NCBI RefSeq assembly: GCF_030398335.1
Contig: NZ_JAOAOP010000001.1
Coordinates: forward strand, 1-64,000
Direction: 5' to 3'
From: Aquibium sp. A9E412
Lineage (GTDB): Bacteria > Pseudomonadota > Alphaproteobacteria > Rhizobiales > Rhizobiaceae
DNA: 64,000 nt
Shown here: positions 57,703 to 64,000 of the stretch, piece after piece
How the letters are laid out: the number at the start of each line of letters is the position of its first letter
Position numbering within the stretch: position 1 is the first letter of the stretch
Notes under the pieces: model-generated
What the model was told of the DNA's origin: nothing
Databases searched by the model: none
What the model saw: the letters and a program-made list of their open reading frames with translations, nothing else
Translations under genes and position numbers: made by a program

Positions 57703-58995
57703 ATGCCGACTTCACACACCAGCACCGTCCTGGCCAACGGCCGCATCGTCGACGGCCGTGGCGCGGTCTTCACCGGCTATGTGGCGTTCGAGGGCGCGCA
57801 CATCCAGGCGGTGGGCGAGGGGGAGCCCGCCGGGGCAGCGGCGCGCTCCGGGGCGCGCGTCGTCGACCTCGGCGGACGCACGGTTCTGCCCGGCCTGATC
57901 GACTGCCACGTCCATCTCTCGATGGACGCGCTCGCCGCGCCGGTCGCGCTCGACACGCCGCAGGCGCAACTCGTCGGCCTGATGACGGCATCGAAGAACG
58001 CGCTCGCCTCGCTCGGCAGCGGGCTGACGACGGTGCGCGACTGCGGCACGCCCGGCGGCATCGACTTCGCGCTGCGCCAGGCGGCGGCCGACGGTCTGTG
58101 CGTGACGCCGCGACTGGTGCTGAGCGGCCGGGCGCTGTGCATGACGGGCGGGCATGGCTGGCAGCTTCTCGGCGTCGAGGTCGACGGTGCCGATGCCGCC
58201 CGGCGGGCGGCGCGCGCGCAGCTCAAGGCCGGCGCCGACAACGTCAAGCTGATCGCAACCGGCGGCATCCTGACCCAGGGCACCGAGATCGGCAGCCCGC
58301 AGCTCACCGTCGACGAGATGCGCGCGGCGGTGGAGGAGGCGCACAAGGCCGGCAAGATCGCCGCCGCGCATGCGCATGGCGCCCAGGGCATCAAGAACGC
58401 GGCCGTCGCCGGCGTCGATTCGGTGGAGCACGGCTATTTCGTCGACGCCGAGGGCATCGCGCTGATGCTCGAGCACGGCACGACGCTGGTGGCGACGTCG
58501 GCAGCGGTGCGCAACGTGGTGCGGCAAGGCACTGCGGCCGGCATCCCGGCGCATTCGGTCGCCAAGGCGCAATCGGCGATCGACGCCCATGTCGCCGGCT
58601 TCAAGGCCGCGCACAAGGCCGGCGTCAGGCTCGCCATGGGCACGGATTCGGGCGTGCCTTTCACCCATCACGGCAACAATCTCGACGAGCTCGTCTATCT
58701 CGTCGAGATGGGGCTGACGCCGATGGAGGCGATCCTGGTGGCGACGCGCGACAGCGCGGCGATGCTGAAGCTCGACGGCCGCGTCGGCACGCTCGAGGCC
58801 GACAAGCTCGCCGATCTGGTGGTGGTCGACGGCGACCCGCTGACCGACATCGCGGTGCTGCGCGACCCGCAGCGCATCCGCCGGGTGGTGCTCAACGGCC
58901 GCACGGTCGTCGACCGCGACGCCAGCCGCTTCGTCGTCGGCAGCGCCTTCGCCGGGGCATTGGCCGGCGGCGCGGCCGAGGTCGTGGCGGGCTGA
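57703..58995 (+). CDS. Metal-dependent amidohydrolase, paralog B
   Basis: 430 residues from ATG 57703 (GAGGA upstream; ATG 57688 lacks one). It parallels the protein at 50235-51443 over its whole length: LIDCHVHLSMD, CMTGGHGWQLLG, DNVKLIATGGI, AAHAHGAQGIKNA, VEHGYFVD, GTDSGVPFTHHGNN. Differences include a C-terminal extension rich in Ala/Gly. Both copies bracket the aminotransferase/M24/OCD/TRAP genes. Hydrolysis of an imported peptide- or cyclic-amide-like compound in the cytoplasm is likely. Confidence 0.9.
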   Translation: MPTSHTSTVLANGRIVDGRGAVFTGYVAFEGAHIQAVGEGEPAGAAARSGARVVDLGGRTVLPGLIDCHVHLSMDALAAPVALDTPQAQLVGLMTASKNALASLGSGLTTVRDCGTPGGIDFALRQAAADGLCVTPRLVLSGRALCMTGGHGWQLLGVEVDGADAARRAARAQLKAGADNVKLIATGGILTQGTEIGSPQLTVDEMRAAVEEAHKAGKIAAAHAHGAQGIKNAAVAGVDSVEHGYFVDAEGIALMLEHGTTLVATSAAVRNVVRQGTAAGIPAHSVAKAQSAIDAHVAGFKAAHKAGVRLAMGTDSGVPFTHHGNNLDELVYLVEMGLTPMEAILVATRDSAAMLKLDGRVGTLEADKLADLVVVDGDPLTDIAVLRDPQRIRRVVLNGRTVVDRDASRFVVGSAFAGALAGGAAEVVAG

Positions 58996-59366
58996 GCGAC
59001 GCCGCCGGCGACACGGGCGGCCGAAGGCGCTGTCCTTCAAAGCCGTCAGGCGCGCTGGGGCGCGCGACCGGGAAGGCGGCGGGCTTTGCCGGCTGCGTGG
59101 TGTCCGTCGGCCGGTCGCATCATGGCGATCCGAAAGTCGCATAAGATGGATTATGGAACTTTCCGGTCATGACGGCAGGGCGGATCCGCGGTCGGCCCGG
59201 CGGGTCGCGAACGCGCCTGTTCCGGCGTCGCGCCGCGGCTCACGGGGTCGCTGGGCGGCGCCGACGCCCGTGTTCCGACCCGACCTGGCCGCCGCTGCGA
59301 CCCTGCGGCGGCAGAACCGCCGCGCTTTCGATGGACGGCCGCGGCGCCGGTGTGCGCGTGCCGCGC
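58996..59366. other. Convergent intergenic region
   Basis: 371 bp between the amidohydrolase and the convergent YbaK gene. Frames are Arg/Gly-rich shadows. A slightly AT-richer stretch is at 59140-59170. No gene, RNA or clear terminator with T-run seen. Confidence 0.5.
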
Positions 59367-59852
59367 TCAGCCCTTGTCGGCGGCCGAGGCGATGTCGGCC
59401 AGCCGGGCGCCGGCGGCGGCGATGAGCGCGGCCGGTGCGGCGCTGAACACCGCGTCATGCGCGCCGGCCGCCGCCCACACGACGTCATGCGCGAGCAGCC
59501 CGCGGTCGGCATAGACCGTGGGCGCGCTCAGATGGCCGATCGGCGCGACGCCGCCGATCGCGAAGCCGGTCTCGTCGCGCACCCGGCGCGGCTCGGCGCG
59601 CGTCAGGTTCTCGCCGGCCAGCGCGGCCGCGCGCGCGTCGTCCAGCCGGCGGTCGCCGGGCACCAGAAAGAGAAACAGCCGGCCGCTGTCGGCGCCTGCG
59701 AAGACCAGCGACTTGACGATCTGCGCCGGTTCGCAGCCGCATTGCGCGGCTGCTTCCTCGGCCGTGCGCGTCGAGGCGCCCATGCGGCGGACCTCGATGT
59801 CGAGGCCGGCGTCGGCCGCCGCGCCGCGCACCCGCTCGATGCTCTTGCTCAT
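59367..59852 (-). CDS. YbaK/EbsC-family aminoacyl-tRNA deacylase
   Basis: 161 residues from ATG 59852; an upstream in-frame ATG at 59897 overlaps the next gene's stop region and adds residues outside the fold. The conserved Lys in QIVKSLVFAG (about 48), LVPGDRRLD and GFAIGGVAPIGH mark the YbaK domain. Such proteins clear mischarged tRNAs (for example Cys- or Ala-tRNA-Pro) in the cytoplasm. Follows the metallohydrolase gene by 19 bp. Confidence 0.93.
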   Translation of the reverse strand: MSKSIERVRGAAADAGLDIEVRRMGASTRTAEEAAAQCGCEPAQIVKSLVFAGADSGRLFLFLVPGDRRLDDARAAALAGENLTRAEPRRVRDETGFAIGGVAPIGHLSAPTVYADRGLLAHDVVWAAAGAHDAVFSAAPAALIAAAGARLADIASAADKG

Positions 59853-59871
59853 CGCGAAAACCTCTTTCCGA

Positions 59872-60690
59872 TCAATCTTCTGGAAAAGGACGTTCAATCA
59901 CCATGCCATCGTGGCCCGGCGTCACGTGGTCGGGCGTCTCGGCGCGCACCGTGGCATAGTCGAGCGGAATGTGCATGTGGGTGAGCACCGCGCGGCGCGG
60001 CTTCAGCCGGTCGATCCAGGCGAGCGCCTGGCCGAGCGACAGATGGCTGGGATGCGGCTTGTACTGCAGCGCGTCGATGACCAGCGTGTCGAGGCCGGCG
60101 AGCCGCGGCACGGTGGCTGAGGGAAAGTCGCTGACATCGGGACAATAGGCGATGTCGGCGATGCGGAAACCGAGCGACAGGATGTCGCCGTGCAGCTGCG
60201 GCAGCGGCGTGAAGACGATCGGCCCGGCCGGGCCGTCGATGGCGACGGGATCGTCGTGGCTGATCGCGTGGCCGCGCAGGATCGGCGGATAGCCGCTGCC
60301 CGGCGGCGTCTCGAAGCAGTAGCCGAACGCCTCGTGCAGCCGCTCCAGCGTCGGCCGGTCGGCATAGACGTCGATCAGCCGGCGCTGCGCCAGCGCATAG
60401 CCGCGCAGGTCGTCGATGCCGTGGATGTGGTCGGCATGGGTGTGGGTGTAGAGCGCGGCGTCGAGCGTGCGCACGCCGGCGTCGATCATCTGCTCGCGGA
60501 AATCGGGGCCGGTGTCGATGACCACGCGGGTGGCGCGGCCGTCCGGCGCCAGGCGCTCGACCAGCGCGGCGGCGCGCCGGCGCCGGTTGCGCGGCTCGGC
60601 CGGGTCGCAGGCGCCCCAGTCGCCGGTGATCCGCGGCGTGCCGGGCGACGAGCCGCAGCCGAGCAGCGTGAAGCGCAGCGTGTCGCGCAC
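59872..60690 (-). CDS. MBL-fold metallohydrolase (PhnP-like)
   Basis: 272 residues from GTG 60690 (GAGG just upstream, 4 bp after the TatD stop). LLGCGSSPGTPRI at the start, THTHADHIHGIDDLR (HxHxDH site, about 80), a Cys/Asp region (IAYCPDVSDFP) and LTHMHIPLDY near the end. This is the PhnP/RNase Z-like branch; it hydrolyses phosphodiesters. It is commonly found next to tatD and metG in Hyphomicrobiales, as here. Confidence 0.92.
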   Translation of the reverse strand: MRDTLRFTLLGCGSSPGTPRITGDWGACDPAEPRNRRRRAAALVERLAPDGRATRVVIDTGPDFREQMIDAGVRTLDAALYTHTHADHIHGIDDLRGYALAQRRLIDVYADRPTLERLHEAFGYCFETPPGSGYPPILRGHAISHDDPVAIDGPAGPIVFTPLPQLHGDILSLGFRIADIAYCPDVSDFPSATVPRLAGLDTLVIDALQYKPHPSHLSLGQALAWIDRLKPRRAVLTHMHIPLDYATVRAETPDHVTPGHDGMVIERPFPED

Positions 60691-60694
60691 GGCC

Positions 60695-61489
60695 TCAGCC
60701 GGCCTCCAGCGCGGCCGGCGGCACCTTGGCAAACAGCCGCAGGAAGTTTTCCGTGGTCAGCGCGGCGACCGCCTCGGCACTCTCGCCGATCGTCTCGGCG
60801 AGCACGCGCGCGGTGTCGGCGACATAGGCCGGCTCGTTGCGCCGGCCGCGGTGCGGCACCGGCGCCAGATAGGGCGCGTCGGTCTCCACCAGCAGGCGCT
60901 CGCGCGGCACCTCGGCGGCGATCGTGCGCAGCGCCTCGGACTTCCTGAAGGTCAGGATGCCGGAAAACGAGACGTAGCCGCCGAGCGCGACGCCGGTGCG
61001 CGCCAGCCCCGCGCCGGAGGAAAAGCAGTGCAGCACGAAGGGGAAGGCCCCCTTCCCGCTCTCCTCCTCGAGGATCGCGGCCATGTCGGCGTCGGCGTCG
61101 CGGGCATGGATGACGAGCGGCAGGCCGGTGGCGCGGGAAGCCGCGATGTGGGTGCGCAGGCCCGTCGCCTGGGCGGCGCGCGGCGCCTTGTCGTAGAAGT
61201 AGTCGAGCCCCGCCTCGCCGATCGCCACCACCTTGGGGTGATCGGTGAGCCGGGCGAGCTCGTCGGCCGTGACGTCGAGCTCCTCATGCGCGTTGTGCGG
61301 ATGCGTGCCGACCGAGCAGAAGACCGCGGGATGGGCCTCGGCGATGGCGCGCACGGCCGCGAAACGCCGCACGCGGGTCGAGATCGTTACCATGGCGCGC
61401 ACGCCGGCCGCCGCGGCGCGCGCGATCACCGCGTCGCGCTCCTCGGCGAAGTCGGGAAAGTCGAGATGGCAGTGGCTGTCGACCAGCAT
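60695..61489 (-). CDS. TatD-family hydrolase
   Basis: 264 residues. Metal motifs DSHCHLDFP (residues 4-12), VGTHPHNA, GEAGLDYFYDKA, IHARDAD, HCFSSG and ETDAPYLAP, the full TatD set. TatD proteins are metal-dependent 3'-5' exonucleases/deoxyribonucleases in the cytoplasm. Starts 7 bp after the metG stop. Confidence 0.95.
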   Translation of the reverse strand: MLVDSHCHLDFPDFAEERDAVIARAAAAGVRAMVTISTRVRRFAAVRAIAEAHPAVFCSVGTHPHNAHEELDVTADELARLTDHPKVVAIGEAGLDYFYDKAPRAAQATGLRTHIAASRATGLPLVIHARDADADMAAILEEESGKGAFPFVLHCFSSGAGLARTGVALGGYVSFSGILTFRKSEALRTIAAEVPRERLLVETDAPYLAPVPHRGRRNEPAYVADTARVLAETIGESAEAVAALTTENFLRLFAKVPPAALEAG

Positions 61490-61496
61490 GGCGCCG

Positions 61497-63050
61497 CTAC
61501 CCCGCGGCCGCGTCGCGCTCGACATAGCGCGGGAAGACCGGCTGCGGCGCGGGCAGCGGCGTGCCCGGCTCGAGCGCATGCGCGTCGTCGAGATGGGCGA
61601 ACAGCCGCGCCTCCTGCGGCACGGCCAGCAGGTCGAGCAGCCGGCCGGCCGAGACCGGCATGTAGGGCAGGCACAGGATGGCGATGCGCCGCACCGCCTC
61701 GACCGTCGTGTAGAGCACGGCCTGCATGCGCGCCGGGTCGGTCTTCTTCAGCGCCCAGGGCTCCTGCGCGGCGAAGTAGCGGTTGGCGTTCGCCACCACC
61801 GCGAAGACGGCGGCCAGCGCGCTGTGGATCGCCTGCGTCTCCATCGCCTTGCGGCCCGTGGCCAGCGCCCCGGCGGCCTGCTCGAGGATCGCCCGGTCGG
61901 CCTCGGTGACGACGGCGTTCTGCGGCACCTTGCCGTCGCAGTTCTTGGCGATCATCGACAGCGAGCGCTGCGCCAGATTACCGAGGTCGTTGGCCAGATC
62001 CGCGTTGGTGCGGTTGACGATGGCGTCGTGGCTGTAGTTGCCGTCCTGGCCGAACGGCACCTCGCGCAGCAGGAAGTAGCGCACCGCGTCGAGCCCGTAG
62101 TGCTCGACCAGCGCGAACGGGTCGATCACGTTGCCGACCGACTTCGACATCTTCTCGCCGCGGTTGAACACGAAGCCGTGGCTGAACACGCGGCGCGGCA
62201 GCGCGATGCCGGCCGACATCAGGAAGGCCGGCCAGTAGACGGCGTGGAAGCGGGTGATGTCCTTGCCGATGACGTGCAGGTCGGCCGGCCAGTAGGCCCA
62301 GCGCTCGGCCGCCGCGTCGGGATAGCCGGCGGCGGTGATGTAGTTGGTCAGCGCGTCGACCCAGACATACATGACGTGCCGCTCGTCGCCCGGCACCGGG
62401 ACCCCCCAGTCGAAGGTGGTGCGCGACATCGACAGGTCCTTCAGCCCCGAGCGCACGAAGCTGACGACCTCGTTGCGCCGCTCCGGCGGGCCGATGAAGG
62501 CGGGGTTCTCCTCGTAATGGGCGAGCAGCCGGTCCTGATAGGCCGACAGGCGGAAGAAGTAGCTCTCCTCCTCGACCCATTCGACGGGCGTGCCCTGCGG
62601 CCCGTAGCGCACGCCGTCGTCGCGCAGCTCGGTCTCGTCCTCGCCGTAATAGGCCTCGTCGCGCACCGAGTACCAGCCGGCATAGGAATCCAGATAGATG
62701 TCGCCGCGCTCGGCCATCGCCGTCCAGATCGCCTGCACGGCAGCGTGGTGGCGCGCCTCGGTGGTGCGGATGAAGTCGTCGTTGGAGGCGCCCAGCACCT
62801 CGGCCATGCGGCGGAACTCGGCGGTGTTGCGGTCGGCCAGCGCGCGTGGCGACAGGCCCTCCGCCTTGGCCGTCTGCACCATCTTGAGGCCGTGCTCGTC
62901 GGTGCCGGTCAGGAAGAAGACGTCCTTGCCGTCGCAGCGCTGGAAGCGCGCCAGCGCGTCGGTGGCGATCAGCTCATAGGCGTGGCCGATGTGCGGCTTG
63001 CCGTTGGGATAGGAGATCGCGGTGGTGATGTAGTACTTGTCGCGGGGCAT
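61497..63050 (-). CDS. metG: Methionyl-tRNA synthetase
   Basis: 517 residues, class-I synthetase. [16 protein letters not shown] with the HIGH-type motif HIGH (about 20), the KMSKS loop (EKMSKSVGN, about 300), and a helical anticodon-binding domain in the C-terminal 170 residues. It is the short form without the C-terminal dimerisation/tRNA-binding domain and without the four-Cys zinc knuckle of the long E. coli form, typical for Alphaproteobacteria. Charges tRNA-Met for translation. Confidence 0.97.
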   Translation of the reverse strand: MPRDKYYITTAISYPNGKPHIGHAYELIATDALARFQRCDGKDVFFLTGTDEHGLKMVQTAKAEGLSPRALADRNTAEFRRMAEVLGASNDDFIRTTEARHHAAVQAIWTAMAERGDIYLDSYAGWYSVRDEAYYGEDETELRDDGVRYGPQGTPVEWVEEESYFFRLSAYQDRLLAHYEENPAFIGPPERRNEVVSFVRSGLKDLSMSRTTFDWGVPVPGDERHVMYVWVDALTNYITAAGYPDAAAERWAYWPADLHVIGKDITRFHAVYWPAFLMSAGIALPRRVFSHGFVFNRGEKMSKSVGNVIDPFALVEHYGLDAVRYFLLREVPFGQDGNYSHDAIVNRTNADLANDLGNLAQRSLSMIAKNCDGKVPQNAVVTEADRAILEQAAGALATGRKAMETQAIHSALAAVFAVVANANRYFAAQEPWALKKTDPARMQAVLYTTVEAVRRIAILCLPYMPVSAGRLLDLLAVPQEARLFAHLDDAHALEPGTPLPAPQPVFPRYVERDAAAG

Positions 63051-63121
63051 CGGGCGGGAATCCGGGGCGTGTCGTGCTTGCTGGCGCCCAGATAGCGCAT
63101 CGTCCGGCCGAAGGCCATCCG

Positions 63122-64000
63122 TCAGTTCGCCGGCCGGCCGGCGAAGGCGGCGTGCAGCGTCTGCAGCGTGCCGACCACGTGCTGCCGGCGGTCGAGATTG
63201 TAGGTCTCGGCCTGGCGCACGCTTTCCGTCAGCGTCTCGCACAGCCGCGCCGCGTGCGCGGCGGCGGCGACGTCGCCGGCCTCGGCGGCAGCGGCCGCGC
63301 GCGCGGCGACGAGGTCGAACAGGTGGCGGTTGAAGATGGTGAACTGCACCGCCTTGTCGCGGCCGGTCAGCGCGTCGGCCAGACGCTGCGCGCGCACGAT
63401 GTCGAAGCGGCCGGTCGACAGCAGCGCCTCGCTCTCGGCGGCGATCTCCAGCCCGCCATACTGGGTGAGCAGGATGGCGTTGCGCGCGCTGCCGAGCGAC
63501 CGGCCGGCGAGCGCCCGGCGCGCGGCCGGGTCCTGCGGCAGGTCGGCCCCCGCCCCTTCGAGCGCGGCGAGCAGCGCATCGTCGTCGAGCGGCTGGAAGC
63601 GCATCACCTGGCAGCGCGAGCGGATGGTCGGCAGCAGCCGGCCGGCCGACTGGGCGATCAGCACGAAGACGGTGCGCGCCGGCGGCTCCTCGAGGTTCTT
63701 GAGCAGCGCGTTGGCGGCGTTGGCGTTCATGTCGTCGACCGGATCGACGATGACGAAGCGGTGGCTGCCGTCATGCGCCGTCAGCGACAGGAAGCGGTTG
63801 ACCCGGCGCACCTCGTCGACGGTGATCATCGTCTTGAAGCGCTTCTCCTTGTCGGCATAGGGGCGCGTCAGGTGAAGCACGGCGGGATGCGCGCCCTGCG
63901 CCACCAGGCGCGCGGTCTGGCCGGCCCGGTCGGGCGCGGCGAGCCGCCCGGGCGCGGTCGCGGGGTCGGGATGGGCGAGCACGTGCACGGCGAGCCGGAA
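63122..64000 (-). CDS. holB: DNA polymerase III subunit delta' (5' end outside window)
   Basis: The frame is open to the window edge, so the N-terminus with Walker A is missing; about 292 residues are seen. [46 protein letters not shown] (SRC-less delta' type) and [10 protein letters not shown] are diagnostic. It is part of the clamp loader of the replicative polymerase. The gene order holB-metG-tatD-metallohydrolase is conserved in Hyphomicrobiales. Related clamp-loader genes (dnaX) are less likely because of the neighbours. Confidence 0.93.
   Translation of the reverse strand, partial: FRLAVHVLAHPDPATAPGRLAAPDRAGQTARLVAQGAHPAVLHLTRPYADKEKRFKTMITVDEVRRVNRFLSLTAHDGSHRFVIVDPVDDMNANAANALLKNLEEPPARTVFVLIAQSAGRLLPTIRSRCQVMRFQPLDDDALLAALEGAGADLPQDPAARRALAGRSLGSARNAILLTQYGGLEIAAESEALLSTGRFDIVRAQRLADALTGRDKAVQFTIFNRHLFDLVAARAAAAAEAGDVAAAAHAARLCETLTESVRQAETYNLDRRQHVVGTLQTLHAAFAGRPAN

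Noticed and set aside
1-64000. CRISPR arrays
   Set aside because: No regularly spaced short repeats were found on reading through; the only direct repeats are the 112-bp and 48-bp pairs.

Overview
The window is GC-rich chromosomal DNA, packed with long genes and using mostly G/C third codon positions. Gene content (many ABC and TRAP uptake systems, GcvT-domain dimethylglycine dehydrogenases, and a holB-metG-tatD-metallohydrolase block at the right end) suggests an alphaproteobacterium, most likely Hyphomicrobiales. This is inferred from gene families and order; there is no 16S rRNA gene here.

Layout. (1) 1-667: end of an MFS transporter cut by the window edge. (2) 962-8318, minus strand: creatininase, ABC importer, cytosine-deaminase-like amidohydrolase, FAD-linked oxidase, binding protein, RutR-like TetR regulator and a RidA-fold protein; probably uptake and degradation of a small N-heterocycle. 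(3) 8737-12133, plus strand: ferredoxin-type reductase, LysR regulator, SDR. A 112-bp copy of the tail of the neighbouring MttB-like gene lies inside this block. (4) 12158-18725, minus strand: pyrrolysine-free MttB-family methyltransferase and two 814-residue dimethylglycine/sarcosine dehydrogenase-like proteins, with a divergent LysR gene; probably N-methylated amine catabolism. (5) 19841-25743: GntR/HutC-type repressor divergent from an ABC importer with a PHP-domain phosphoesterase.

(6) 26198-38056, plus strand: the most interesting block. A NicX-like 2,5-dihydroxypyridine dioxygenase, a signal-less binding-protein-fold protein, a three-subunit molybdenum hydroxylase, a CoxG domain fused to an ABC ATPase, the matching permease and binding protein, an amidase, an alpha/beta hydrolase and a TetR regulator lie head to tail, several with overlapping stop/start codons. 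Together they could import a hydroxypyridine-like compound, hydroxylate it, open the ring, deformylate and deamidate it. The CoxG-ATPase fusion suggests the hydroxylase may be docked at the importer. Base composition looks less GC-rich than in the flanks.

(7) 38286-42475, minus strand: DUF421 protein, response regulator and a CheB/CheR/PAS/histidine-kinase locus that has lost most of CheR and is out of frame at the scar. (8) 42800-45394: MocR-type regulator divergent from an MFS transporter. (9) 45395-46908: lower-GC patch with an IS remnant, a highly structured leader before two tiny genes, and tRNA-Ser(UGA). (10) 47531-50008: CDF metal transporter, a small protein and a LysR regulator. (11) 50235-58995, plus strand: two paralogous amidohydrolases bracketing a branched-chain-type aminotransferase, an M24 hydrolase, an OCD/mu-crystallin protein and a TRAP transporter; a peptide- or compatible-solute-type catabolic unit. 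(12) 59367-64000, minus strand: YbaK, metallo-hydrolase, TatD, metG and holB (cut by the window edge).
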